Translations under genes and position numbers: made by a program
The notes under the pieces: model-generated
What the model was told of the DNA's origin: nothing
What the model saw: the letters and a program-made list of their open reading frames with translations, nothing else
Database searches by the model: none
In this document: piece after piece, positions 7,166 through 15,875 of the stretch
Position numbering within the stretch: the first letter of the stretch is position 1
Layout of the letters: each line of letters starts with the position of its first letter
Virus record (IMG/VR): IMGVR_UViG_3300044961_000944
Span: 1-29,317 of that record
Strand: one strand, 5' to 3'
Source of the DNA: a virus
DNA: 29,317 bases

Positions 7166-7279
7166 ACCGGTGTAGAACCTCACACTTGCAACGGACCTCA
7201 ACCATTTTCCGTGTACTTGGCTGCCATCCGTCGGACGCAGCACTCCGGGTTGTCCAGGGAGGCCTTATCAGGATCTCAT

Positions 7280-10200
7280 TCACTCCTGTGGCCATGGGGA
7301 GGGTGGCCTGAACAAGGAGTTGACCCCGATCGATGCACCCCCATACCCGAGGCCGCCGAGACTACCTTGGGCCCAGTATGGCACACGCCTCCATTGCTGT
7401 ACGTACCAGGGCGGCATCGGGTTGGCCGCTTTCCACCAGCGCGGCATCATTCGGTAACGGAAGGGGTCGATCAGGGCATGCTCCGAACCCCACATCAGTT
7501 TAAGGTTCCACCGCTGCCAGCTCAGCCATTGAGGCAGGTATCGGTTTGGAATCCAGTGCGAACGCTCGACCCACTCGATGCCACGCGGGAATGCGGGGTT
7601 CGGGCGGGACATGCCCATCGCGAGGTTGGGCGCGCGAGCCGAGCGCCAAGCTCCACCAATTGCAATTGAGTGAAGCAAACCGAACGCTTCCCCACCGTGA
7701 TACCAGCCGGAGCGGTGATCCACGACATTGTCATATCCCATCCATCCCCGAGCATAGCTCGTCAGACCGAAGGAGAGGGTATCGGCATACCCGGCCGAGA
7801 AATTGCTGGCTTTCGCGAACCAGCCGGTGCGGTAGTCACCCAGGTAGTTGTCCCAGCTGCGGACGTTGTCCACTCCGATCCAGCCCGCGACGGTTTCGGC
7901 CCAGTCCAACCCCATCGGGTCAATCCGCCCGGTCGGCTGGTTGCCCACGTAGCGGTACAGGTTCGCGTCCCCGGCCCCGAAGCCCTTGGGATCCTCGCCC
8001 AGGAACCGCCCCGTCGCCGGGTCGTAGTAGCGGGCGCGGTAGTAGTAGATGCCCAGTTCCGCGTCGTACTCCCTCCCGGTGTACTTGAACCGGTCGCCGT
8101 CGGCCGGGTTGGTCTCGTTGAGAACCTTGCCGAAGCTGTCGTAGGTGATCGCGTTGAGCACCGTCCCCGTGGGGCTGACCACCTGTCGCACCGAGTTGAT
8201 GTTGTCCCGCAGGTACCACGCGGTCGTGCCGTTGGCGGCCACGCGGGCGAACAGCGCGTCGGGCTGGTTCGGGTCGGCCAGGTATCGCATTGTCAAAGAG
8301 CCGCTGCCGTCGAAGTCGGCGTAGGGGTTGACCCCATCATACACGGTCCAGAGTTGCACCGCCGCCTGCGGGCCGGGGCCGTCCGGGTCCACCCGCTTGC
8401 CGATCCTCCGGTCGCTCACGTCGTAGGTGAAGACCGTCTCCTGCAGCACCGTGCCGGACGCGTCCTTCACTACCACCCCGCTCAGCCGGTTGCGGTAGTC
8501 CCACACGAACTCGGTCCGCCGGCCGTCGGAGATGCGGGTCTTGGTGAGCGGGTTCCCCTCGTTGTCGTAGGTGTAGTTGTACGTGCCGTCGCTGGTCAGC
8601 CGGTTGCCCCCACCGGTCTGGTAGCCGGTCATCGTCCGGTTGCCGTTGGCGTCGTAGCTGTAGCCCTCGCTCCGCGCCCCCGACGCCCCGGTCAACTGGC
8701 TGGTCGCGTCGTAGTTGAAGTTGACCGTCCCCTCCGGCCCGGTGTAGCTCGTGAGCTGCCCGGCCGCGTCGTAGCCGTAGCTGAAGCTAGAGAGGGTGCT
8801 CCCACCCGAGCCGCCGGGCGAGTAGCCATGGGTGATCCCAATCAGCCGGTCTGCGTTGTCGTAGCTGAACGCGGAGTTGACCGAACCCGACTGGCCCGAT
8901 ACCTGCCGCGTGATGCCGGTCAGCCGACTGGCCGCGTCGTAGCCGAAGCCGACCTGCGGGCCAGGGTTGCCGGAGACGGTCAGCGATACCTGGCTCAAGC
9001 GCTGGGCGGCGTCGTAGCCGTAGGCGACGCTGCCGCCGAGGCCGTCCGACAGGCCCGTGCGCTTCCCGGCCGCGTCGTAATTGTAACCGAGGATGACGTT
9101 GGGCACGCCCGGCGTGCCGGCGTTGTTGACGCTCGTCAGCCGACCGGCCGCGTCGTAGCCATAGGCATAGGCCGAGTGCGGGTCGCTCGCCGAGACGAGT
9201 TGCCCGGCCGCGTCGTACCCGAAGCTCGCGGTGTAAATCGGCTGCCCCTGGCCGTTGAGCCACGTCTCGGCGGTCCGCCGCCCGGCGGCGTCGTAGCCGA
9301 AGGTGCGTTGCCGCCCGTTGCGATTCGTGACACCCGTCAGCCGGTCGGCGGCGTCGTAGGCGTACAGCGTCGCGTGGCTGAGCGGGTCGGTGACGCCCGT
9401 CAGCCGATCCGCGGCGTCGTAGGCGTACTGCCAGACGTTACCCACCGGGTCGGTGATCGAAGTCAGCCGCCCCGCGAGGTCGTAGGCGTAGCCGGTGACC
9501 CCGCTCAGCGGGTCGGTCGTTGATACCAGCCGGTTCTGCGGGTCGTAGGCGGAGAGGGTGGTGCGGTTCAGGGGGTCGGTCACACTGGTGCGATTCCCGG
9601 CCGCGTCGTAGCCGTAGCCGGTGGTCTGGCCCAGCGGGTCGGTGACGCTCACCAACCGGTCCCGTGCGTCATAGGCGTAGCCGGTGGTGTGCCCCAACGG
9701 GTCGGTCACGGCGGTCCGGTTCCCGGCCGCGTCGTAGGCGTAACCGGTGGTCTGGCCCAGTGGGTCGGTGTAGCGGATCAGCCGGTCGAGGGCGTCGTAG
9801 GCGTAGCCCCACGTCCCGCCGCCGGACCCCTGCTGCGCGGCGGCAAGGCGGTTGCCGGCCGCGTCGTAGGCGAAGGCCGACTGGTTGCCCAAGGGGTCGG
9901 TGACGCCCGCGAGCCAGCCCCGCACGGTGTAGGCGTAGTCGGTGGTGCGGCCCAGGGGGTCGGTCTGGGAGGCCAGCTGCCCGGCCGCGTCGTAGGCATA
10001 CGTCGTGGTGTGGTTCAGCGGGTCGGTGACGCCGGTGCGGCGGCCGGCCGCGTCGTAGGCGTAAAGCGTCTGGTGGCCCAGCGGGTTGGTGACGCTCGTC
10101 AGGTTCCCCGCGGCGTCGTAGCCGTAGCTCGTCGTGAAGTTGAGGGCGTTGGTGGTGCTCGTCAGCCGGTTGAGGTTGTCGTAGGCGGAACTGGTCGTGT

Positions 10201-13200
10201 GGTTCAGCGGGTCGGTGACGGACGTCTGGTTGCCCGCGGCGTCGTAGGCGTAGGTGTACTTCGGGTTGTTGTTCGGGTCGGCGTCGCCGTCGGGCAGGGT
10301 CGTCCGCGTCAGCCGGTTCAGGTTGTCGTAACTGAACGCCGTGACGAAGCCGCGCTCGTCGGTCCGGCCGGTCAGGTTGCCGGCCGCGTCGTAGGCGAAG
10401 AGCACCTTGGGGTTGTTGTTCGGGTCGCCGTCCCCGTCGGGGTAGGTGACCTGCGTCAGCCGGTCCAGGGCGTCGTAGGCGTAGAGCGTGACCCGGCCGA
10501 GCGGGTCGGTCGTACTGCCGACCAGCCCGTCGGCCGTGTAGGTGAAGCCGGTCACCGGGGCGGTCAGCGGGCCGGCCCCGTCGGGGTCGGGCCGGGTGAT
10601 GCTCGTCAGGTTGCCATTGGAGTCGTAGGCGTAGGTCGTCGTGCGGCCCAGTGGGTCGGTGGCCTGCGTGACCTGGCTGAAGCCGTTGTAGGTGAACTGC
10701 TGGGTGTTGTCGTCGGGCAGGTAGGTCTTGGTCGGGTTGCCCTTGCTATCGAAGGCGCTGACCGCGCGGCGGCCGAGCGGGTCGGCCCCCATCCAGGCCA
10801 GCCCGTTGGCGTTGCGGTGGACGACCGCCATGTCGCCCAGGGGGTCGGCCGCCTGGCTAGCCTGCCCGAAGCCGAGCCAGTCCAGGCGGGTCTGCCAGGC
10901 GTTGCCGCGCGGGTCGGTGTAGTCGGCCAGCGCTTCCACCGCCAGCACCGGCGCGGCCGGGTTGCTCTGCGAGCCGGACGGCGGCACGGCGAGCCCCTGA
11001 AGTTGCAGCGCCGTCAGCTGCTCGGTGGTGCCGTCCGGCCGGGTCGCGGTCGCCGCCCGACCCGCGAAGTTGTACGCGAACGTGGTGGTCTTCGACCGCG
11101 GGTCGGTCAGCGAGGTCAGCCGGTTGGCAGTGTCGTAGGCGTAGGACCACACGGGCGAGGCCAGCGGCCCCGCACCGTCCGGGTCGGGGTCGGTGATCGA
11201 GGTCAGCCGGCCGGAGCCGTCGTACCCCAGTTGGGTCACCCGCCCCGCCGGGTCGGTGATCGTGCTGACCCGGCCGTTGCCTCCGTAGGCCAGTTGGGTG
11301 GCCAGCCCGTTGGGGTCGGTGACCGCGGTCAACCGACCGCTGCCGTCGTAGGAGAAGCCGGTCGTATTGTTGTTGCGGTCCACGACCGCGGTCTGCCGCC
11401 CGGCCGAGTCGAAGTGGACCTTGGTGCCGTCCTTGAGGGTGCGGGTGTAGGTGTTGTCGGGGTTGCGGACCAGCGTCGAGAAGTCGCCCGCCGGGGTGAC
11501 GAACGTCCCGGACTGCTGCCCGTCGGCGAACCACAGGCTAATACCGCCCGGCGACTCCAGGATCATGCCGCCGGTCACCGGCCGGAGGCGCTCCACGCCG
11601 GCGAGCGACCAGCCGGCCCCGAACGGGCTGGAGGCGGAGTTGACGATGGTCACCTGGCCGCTGTAGTTGGTCGTCACCGGCGTCGGGTAGTGGGCGGTGA
11701 CGGCGATCTGGTAGCTGTAGCGGCCGGTCGGCAGGGCGGTGGCGTCGCCCTGGAGGGCGATCTGCAGGACGCCACCGGGGTTGAGCAGCGCCGTGTCGTA
11801 GTAGACGGTCGGGCCGGCCACGCCGTTGAGCGTCAGTTGGGCGCTGACCGTGGCGGGCACGGCTTGGGAAGGATCGAGCGTGTACCGGGTCAGGAAGATC
11901 GGGCGGGGGTCGGCCGCCGTGGAGCTGTAAACGAGCTGGTGCGGTGGCACGCCGGGGTTGTACGCGGGCAGGGTGTGGCCGGTCTGCACCTCGCCGGTCG
12001 CCAAACCGAGACTGTAATTCGGCCCGCCGACGACTTCCTGCCGGCTGGTGACGGCGTCTGGGGTGACGACGGTCGGCCAGGTGCTGGCGCTGGTGGGGCC
12101 GGTGTAGGAGCCGCCCGAGCCGCCCGACCCACCGCCGATGTAGCCGAGGTCGGAGGCGACCTGGGTGCCGGCCACCTGGAAGGCCAGCGTCTGGGTGAAC
12201 TGCGTGCTGTCCGCGTTCGTGGTCGTGATGCGGATGGTGTTCGTGCGGGCCGGACCCTGGAACGATGCCCATTTGAACTGGAGGCGGTAGCTGTTCTGGC
12301 CGGTGACGTTGACCGCGTCAGGAGCCTCGCTCAGGTCCCAGCTGTAGCTCGACACGGCGGCCCCGGAGACCTGGGCGCGCAGGTCCACCGACCAGCCGGA
12401 GAACTCGTGCTCGACGACCCCCGGCGTCACGACGATGGCGTCGTTGGCGTCCAGCACCCAGAGCGGGTCGCCCGACGGGCCTTCCAAGTTGAGCGGCCCG
12501 AAGAACGAGAACTCGCCCCCGGAGAGGCCGCCGGAGAACAGCCCTCCCGACATCCCAGATTGGGTGCCGCTGGAGAACGCGGTGACCGAGGCGAGTCCGA
12601 ACCCTCCGTCCTGCGAGCCGGTGGACCCGTCGGACGTGGCGGAGGCGTCGGTTTGCCGCGCCGGGGACACCGTGAGCGGCCCGACGGTGCCGAAAGAACT
12701 CCCGATGATCGCGTTGGCATCCCCGCCCTCGAACGGCCGGATGAGGCCGTGCGGGCGAGGGGCCGGAACGTCCGCCCCGAGTCCGCCTGCCGTGGCCGAG
12801 GCTGAGAGGAGGCCGTCACTCCCGGCGCCCGCGCCGCCACCAGCCGAAGCTTGTCCCGGCGTGGGGGCAGAAGCGGAAGAACCGCCGAAGGCGAGCAGGC
12901 CATCGAGCAGGTCGCGGTCCAGGCCAATGGCGTCACCGAGGCGAAGCCCCGCCAGCGCTTGCGTCCCGGACCAGCCCTCCCGGTTGCCGTTCTGAGCAGA
13001 TGAGCCGGGATTCCACCGCTCCTGGTTCCCATACGCCAGGAAGTGGGTCATGGTGCCGGGCGGGGTGACGCCGCGGCGAGCCGGCTCGTCGGCGGTCCAG
13101 TGATCCGTCGCCTTCCACGGCCGCGCCGGCCCGGTGCTGCGACCGACCGGGATGAGCAGGTCGTCCCCGAAGATGAGTGCGTCGGGCCGCAGCAAGAGCG

Positions 13201-13324
13201 GCTGGCCCAGCAGTTCGAGGACGCTGCCGGGGACGCTGCGGTCCTCCAGTTGGTGGAGGGTCGGGGTGGCGTTGAGGTTGAACTGGCGAACGCGGGTGCG
13301 AGTCCGGGGCTTCCGCAGCTTCAT
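7280..13324 (-). CDS. giant Rhs/YD-repeat protein with C-terminal toxin
   Basis: A 2014-residue protein starting at the ATG at 13324, with GGAG seven bases upstream. Residues about 1-45 are basic and contain LHQLEDRSVPGS, the LEDR-type motif of planctomycete exported proteins. Residues about 45-400 are Gly/Ser/Pro-rich, 410-610 look like beta-domain sequence, and 620-1650 hold roughly 40 YD repeats (pattern YAYDAAGRLTSVTDPLG), which form the beta-cage shell that encloses the toxin. The core (about 1655-1806) ends with IDPMGL at 1801-1806, the usual self-cleavage site. The remaining 208 residues begin with a linker shared with orphan cassette 2 (SAGYADTLSFGLTSYARG) and end in a Trp-rich toxin domain with SHWIP and GSEHALIDP motifs, His-containing and nuclease-like but unassigned. 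The SUKH gene downstream is the likely immunity partner. No secretion system is visible here. Confidence 0.95.
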   Translation of the reverse strand: MKLRKPRTRTRVRQFNLNATPTLHQLEDRSVPGSVLELLGQPLLLRPDALIFGDDLLIPVGRSTGPARPWKATDHWTADEPARRGVTPPGTMTHFLAYGNQERWNPGSSAQNGNREGWSGTQALAGLRLGDAIGLDRDLLDGLLAFGGSSASAPTPGQASAGGGAGAGSDGLLSASATAGGLGADVPAPRPHGLIRPFEGGDANAIIGSSFGTVGPLTVSPARQTDASATSDGSTGSQDGGFGLASVTAFSSGTQSGMSGGLFSGGLSGGEFSFFGPLNLEGPSGDPLWVLDANDAIVVTPGVVEHEFSGWSVDLRAQVSGAAVSSYSWDLSEAPDAVNVTGQNSYRLQFKWASFQGPARTNTIRITTTNADSTQFTQTLAFQVAGTQVASDLGYIGGGSGGSGGSYTGPTSASTWPTVVTPDAVTSRQEVVGGPNYSLGLATGEVQTGHTLPAYNPGVPPHQLVYSSTAADPRPIFLTRYTLDPSQAVPATVSAQLTLNGVAGPTVYYDTALLNPGGVLQIALQGDATALPTGRYSYQIAVTAHYPTPVTTNYSGQVTIVNSASSPFGAGWSLAGVERLRPVTGGMILESPGGISLWFADGQQSGTFVTPAGDFSTLVRNPDNTYTRTLKDGTKVHFDSAGRQTAVVDRNNNTTGFSYDGSGRLTAVTDPNGLATQLAYGGNGRVSTITDPAGRVTQLGYDGSGRLTSITDPDPDGAGPLASPVWSYAYDTANRLTSLTDPRSKTTTFAYNFAGRAATATRPDGTTEQLTALQLQGLAVPPSGSQSNPAAPVLAVEALADYTDPRGNAWQTRLDWLGFGQASQAADPLGDMAVVHRNANGLAWMGADPLGRRAVSAFDSKGNPTKTYLPDDNTQQFTYNGFSQVTQATDPLGRTTTYAYDSNGNLTSITRPDPDGAGPLTAPVTGFTYTADGLVGSTTDPLGRVTLYAYDALDRLTQVTYPDGDGDPNNNPKVLFAYDAAGNLTGRTDERGFVTAFSYDNLNRLTRTTLPDGDADPNNNPKYTYAYDAAGNQTSVTDPLNHTTSSAYDNLNRLTSTTNALNFTTSYGYDAAGNLTSVTNPLGHQTLYAYDAAGRRTGVTDPLNHTTTYAYDAAGQLASQTDPLGRTTDYAYTVRGWLAGVTDPLGNQSAFAYDAAGNRLAAAQQGSGGGTWGYAYDALDRLIRYTDPLGQTTGYAYDAAGNRTAVTDPLGHTTGYAYDARDRLVSVTDPLGQTTGYGYDAAGNRTSVTDPLNRTTLSAYDPQNRLVSTTDPLSGVTGYAYDLAGRLTSITDPVGNVWQYAYDAADRLTGVTDPLSHATLYAYDAADRLTGVTNRNGRQRTFGYDAAGRRTAETWLNGQGQPIYTASFGYDAAGQLVSASDPHSAYAYGYDAAGRLTSVNNAGTPGVPNVILGYNYDAAGKRTGLSDGLGGSVAYGYDAAQRLSQVSLTVSGNPGPQVGFGYDAASRLTGITRQVSGQSGSVNSAFSYDNADRLIGITHGYSPGGSGGSTLSSFSYGYDAAGQLTSYTGPEGTVNFNYDATSQLTGASGARSEGYSYDANGNRTMTGYQTGGGNRLTSDGTYNYTYDNEGNPLTKTRISDGRRTEFVWDYRNRLSGVVVKDASGTVLQETVFTYDVSDRRIGKRVDPDGPGPQAAVQLWTVYDGVNPYADFDGSGSLTMRYLADPNQPDALFARVAANGTTAWYLRDNINSVRQVVSPTGTVLNAITYDSFGKVLNETNPADGDRFKYTGREYDAELGIYYYRARYYDPATGRFLGEDPKGFGAGDANLYRYVGNQPTGRIDPMGLDWAETVAGWIGVDNVRSWDNYLGDYRTGWFAKASNFSAGYADTLSFGLTSYARGWMGYDNVVDHRSGWYHGGEAFGLLHSIAIGGAWRSARAPNLAMGMSRPNPAFPRGIEWVERSHWIPNRYLPQWLSWQRWNLKLMWGSEHALIDPFRYRMMPRWWKAANPMPPWYVQQWRRVPYWAQGSLGGLGYGGASIGVNSLFRPPSPWPQE
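7922..8356. repeat. Rhs core direct repeat, copy in the full-length gene
   Basis: Reference copy of the repeated core, from the Asp-Pro codons of the cleavage motif to codons for VQLWTVYDG. It encodes the RHS-repeat-associated core. The orphan copies at 5895-6276 and 4091-4525 align to it without insertions or deletions. All three copies have the same orientation, so recombination between them would delete the intervening DNA and put a different toxin tip on the Rhs protein. Confidence 0.9.
8640..11400. repeat. degenerate tandem YD-repeat coding DNA
   Basis: Within the Rhs gene the DNA is built from many units of about 60-65 bp, each containing a variant of GCCGCGTCGTAGGCGTAG (plus-strand view; codons for YAYDAA). 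Units differ in length where insertions such as GDGDPNNNP occur at about 10260-10300 and 10410-10440. The most regular units lie between about 9300 and 10250. Such arrays are prone to unequal crossing-over, and this part may be hard to assemble from short reads. Confidence 0.85.
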
Positions 13325-13743
13325 GGTGCTTCTCCGTGCTGTGTCCCGAGGTCACGAGGTCGGTGCGCCGCCATCAACGGAGGGGAAGCCCCCGGATTGG
13401 GTCCAGGCGCGAAGCGCAAGCGGTACGCTACCGTGACGAAGTCGTGAGGGTGTCGCGAGCCGGCGAACGGCGGCTCAAGGACCGAGCGCCGGGCGGGTGA
13501 GAAGCCCGACACAGGAAAGGAAGGGAATCGGGGAGCGGTGGGCGGCGAATGTCCCGACGGGGGCCGGAGTGGTGCGATCCATACGCATGCGGTTCTCCTT
13601 CGGGCAACTCCTTCCTGCCGGACCAGATCGCCGACCGCTCCGGAAGACACGCCGCGGTGGCCGTGGAAGACTTTCCGCAGACTTTCCGCGGACATCTTCT
13701 ATGTGCGGGCAGCGGGGCGTCAAGAGGACAGGCGTTCAGAATC
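13325..13743. other. intergenic stretch upstream of the Rhs gene
   Basis: About 420 bases separate the GT4 glycosyltransferase stop from the Rhs start. Several overlapping frames are open, but their translations are Pro/Arg-rich without motifs and I do not accept them as genes. This is the longest gap between the phage/glycosyltransferase operon and the toxin island, so the Rhs promoter should lie here. An exact 11-bp tandem repeat at 13668-13689 is the only structured element I can see. I cannot identify a convincing terminator. Confidence 0.5.
13668..13689. repeat. 11-bp tandem repeat AGACTTTCCGC x2 upstream of Rhs gene
   Basis: AGACTTTCCGC occurs twice without a gap, 344-365 bases upstream of the Rhs start codon. 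An 11-bp period places the two copies on about the same face of the helix, as paired regulator sites often are. It could equally be chance. Confidence 0.4.
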
Positions 13744-14976
13744 TTACGCGGGACCGGCTCGGCCCGCAACCCCCGCGAAAAACGCCTCGTAGTGCGGCCC
13801 CAGCCGCTCGGGCCGCCACGCCTCCGCAGCCCTTCGGCACCGCTGCCGCTCGGCCTCGTAAGCCTCGGTGTCGTCCCACAGCCGGATGATCGTGTCCATC
13901 CAAGGCGCGACCTCCTCCGGCGTCGGCACCAGGCGCGATTCCGGCGTGTAGTGCGCGGGGACGTCGAACAAGAAGCCGGCTTGTTCCAGTAACTCGGGCA
14001 GCGCACCCCGGCGGCTGGCCAGCACCGGGATGCCGTTGGCCAGGGCCTCGGCCGCGACCAGGCCGAACGACTCGTTCCACAGCGACGGCATGAGCACCAG
14101 GCGGCTGACCCGGTAGAAGTCCCGCGGGTCCGGCGTGTTCGCCATGACGCGCAGGTTGCCCGGCCCCGTCAGGTCCAGGCCGGTGCGGTGCAGCCAGTCG
14201 GCCCGGCCCCGCCCCTCGACGACCAGGAGCGGAATGTCCGGTCGCCGCCGCCCCAGTTCGTGGGCGATCCGGGCGAATACGAACACCCCCTTGTGGGGCT
14301 GCGGGTTGACGAACGTCGCGTACCGCCCCCCGACCTCCATGCGTAGGAAGCGCGACCAGTCCAGGGGATGCGGCAGTGCCGTGCAGTCCAGGCCGAGTGA
14401 GCGGCGGTAGTAGTCTTGGGCGAACCGCGAGGGGACGAGGACGGCGTCCACTGACCGGAAGAAGGCGGCGTCGGTGTAGGCGAAGTTGTGTAGCCCGAAG
14501 ACGACCGGGACGCCCTGCCGTTTGGTACAGGCGATGACCTCCGCGGCCAGCCAGTGTCCGCCGTAGGTCAACAGCGCTTCGGGCCGGAACGTCTCCAGCA
14601 CCCGTTCCAAGAGCGCGAGGAACGGGAGCCCTTCCGCCCCGGTGGGCACGCCGGCACGTGCGGCGGAGGGTGTGTAGATCGTGACCGGGATGCCGGCCTG
14701 CTCGAATTGCAGGAGCGTGAAGGGGGTCGGGCCGGCGGCGCACGGGCGGCTGACCCAGCGGATGCCCTGGTCACTCAGAAGCTGCGGGAGGGACTCCCCC
14801 GCCTCGAAATCCAACTGCGGGCCGCAGAGAACCCGGCACTGCCACCCCCTGGCGGCGAGCATCCGCAGCAGGTCGCGGGTGGCCAGTGCCGCCCCGCTGG
14901 AGGGGTCGAGGTAGCAGTGGTACGAGGCGAACAGCAGCCGCCCGGGTCGCCGTTCCACCGCAGGACCATCAGCCAT
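13744..14976 (-). CDS. GT4-type (GT-B fold) glycosyltransferase
   Basis: A 410-residue protein with its ATG at 14976 and GAGG six bases upstream. The N-terminal half has LLFASYHCYLDPSSGAALAT and RDLLRMLAARGWQCRVLCG, the acceptor-side pattern of GT-B enzymes that starts with a Gly/Ser-rich loop. The C-terminal half has YATFVNPQPHKGVFVFARIA and, around residues 299-314, NESFGLVAAEALANGIPVLA, the E-x7-E motif that binds the nucleotide sugar in GT4 enzymes. LPELLEQAGFLFD follows. No membrane segment is seen, so it is cytoplasmic or loosely membrane-bound. The donor and acceptor are unknown. It lies 57 bases after the FkbM-type methyltransferase on the same strand, the last gene of a three-gene sugar-modification set that follows the phage tail operon. 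Confidence 0.9.
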   Translation of the reverse strand: MADGPAVERRPGRLLFASYHCYLDPSSGAALATRDLLRMLAARGWQCRVLCGPQLDFEAGESLPQLLSDQGIRWVSRPCAAGPTPFTLLQFEQAGIPVTIYTPSAARAGVPTGAEGLPFLALLERVLETFRPEALLTYGGHWLAAEVIACTKRQGVPVVFGLHNFAYTDAAFFRSVDAVLVPSRFAQDYYRRSLGLDCTALPHPLDWSRFLRMEVGGRYATFVNPQPHKGVFVFARIAHELGRRRPDIPLLVVEGRGRADWLHRTGLDLTGPGNLRVMANTPDPRDFYRVSRLVLMPSLWNESFGLVAAEALANGIPVLASRRGALPELLEQAGFLFDVPAHYTPESRLVPTPEEVAPWMDTIIRLWDDTEAYEAERQRCRRAAEAWRPERLGPHYEAFFAGVAGRAGPA

Positions 14977-15033
14977 GAGGCACCTCGCCCGCTTGCCGAA
15001 CCAAGGACGTGCTGGGGCGTCCTGGCATCGCCC

Positions 15034-15873
15034 TCATCCTATCGACTTCCCGAGCCAGAGCGTCCAGTGCTCCTGCCGCCGGGCGAGGATCGTTCCGGGA
15101 TCGGCCGGGACGATGGCGCCCTCGTAGTTGACGCACCGGAGCGGATAGCCGGCCCGTTCGATCTCGTGCAGGAGGCCGACCGCCTGCGGCGGGTCGCGCT
15201 GGAGGTGCAGCTCGAGGACGACGGCGGCCTGCGGGAAGCGCCGCAAGGTGTCTTGCATCCCTTCCCAGACGAGGGCTTCCGCTCCCTCGGCGTCGATCTT
15301 GACCAGGTCGAGGCGCGGCCAGTCGGCGCAGAGCCGGTCGAGAGTGATCGCCGGCGCTTGCACGGACCCGGAGCGGTGCGCGTAGGCCCAGCGCTCCAGC
15401 GACGAGGTGGCGAAGTCACCGTCGTGCAGGACGAAGTCCACGGTTTGGTCGTCGCGGTTGCCGACGACCGTCGGGCAGATCTCGACGCCGTGGTAGAAGC
15501 CGTTCAGCGCCAGGTTCTGCGGCAGGTACGTTTCGGCCAGGAGCGGGTTCGGCTCGCAGGCCACGACCCGCCCCTCGGGGCCGCAGGCGGCGGCCATCAG
15601 CAGCGTGTAGTAGCCGTAGTTCGCGCCGACGTCGACGCACCGCATGCCCGGCCGCAGATGCCGGGCGACGGCGACCGTCACCCACGACTCCCAGAACCCG
15701 TCCAACACCAGCCGCGGGCCGAGCATCAGGTCGCGTGCGTCCACGAAGACCAGGAAGTCGCCGAGCAGCCGACAGAGCAAGCGGTGGTCGCCGTAATAGA
15801 CGCCGGCGGCCTTGCGACGGCTGACCTCTTCCAAGTCGGCGCGGCTGGACAGAACGTGCGACGGCAGCGGCAT
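15034..15873 (-). CDS. FkbM-family methyltransferase
   Basis: A 279-residue protein. The ATG at 15873 is chosen because GGAGG lies seven bases upstream; the frame is open further but that part overlaps the preceding gene. The S-adenosylmethionine-binding motif CVDVGANYGYYTLLMAAACG is at about residues 76-95, with ACEPNPLLAETYLPQNLALN (motif II) after it and DLVKIDAEGAEALVWEG near 188, the signature of the FkbM family. These enzymes O-methylate hydroxyls of sugars or small molecules. The start lies two bases after the stop of the GT71-like gene (TGA-TC-ATG), so the two are co-translated, which points to methylation of the sugar that enzyme adds. No signal peptide or membrane segment. The specific substrate is inference. 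Confidence 0.9.
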   Translation of the reverse strand: MPLPSHVLSSRADLEEVSRRKAAGVYYGDHRLLCRLLGDFLVFVDARDLMLGPRLVLDGFWESWVTVAVARHLRPGMRCVDVGANYGYYTLLMAAACGPEGRVVACEPNPLLAETYLPQNLALNGFYHGVEICPTVVGNRDDQTVDFVLHDGDFATSSLERWAYAHRSGSVQAPAITLDRLCADWPRLDLVKIDAEGAEALVWEGMQDTLRRFPQAAVVLELHLQRDPPQAVGLLHEIERAGYPLRCVNYEGAIVPADPGTILARRQEHWTLWLGKSIG

Positions 15874-15875
15874 GA

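Noticed and set aside
7670-9523. Plus-strand open frame of about 620 codons
   Set aside because: Antisense to the Rhs core and repeats, with low-complexity Val/Arg/Gly translation.
8640-11400. Regular repeats resembling a CRISPR array at first glance
   Set aside because: The units are in-frame YD-repeat codons inside an intact 2014-residue gene, vary in sequence and length, and lack unique spacers.
9689-12805. Plus-strand open frame of about 1040 codons
   Set aside because: Antisense to the YD repeats of the Rhs gene; the Gly/Val/Arg repeats are the mirror image of the repeated codons. No independent start signal or motif.
13321-13723. Overlapping minus-strand frames before the Rhs gene
   Set aside because: Pro/Arg/Ser-rich, mutually overlapping and without motifs; treated as non-coding.
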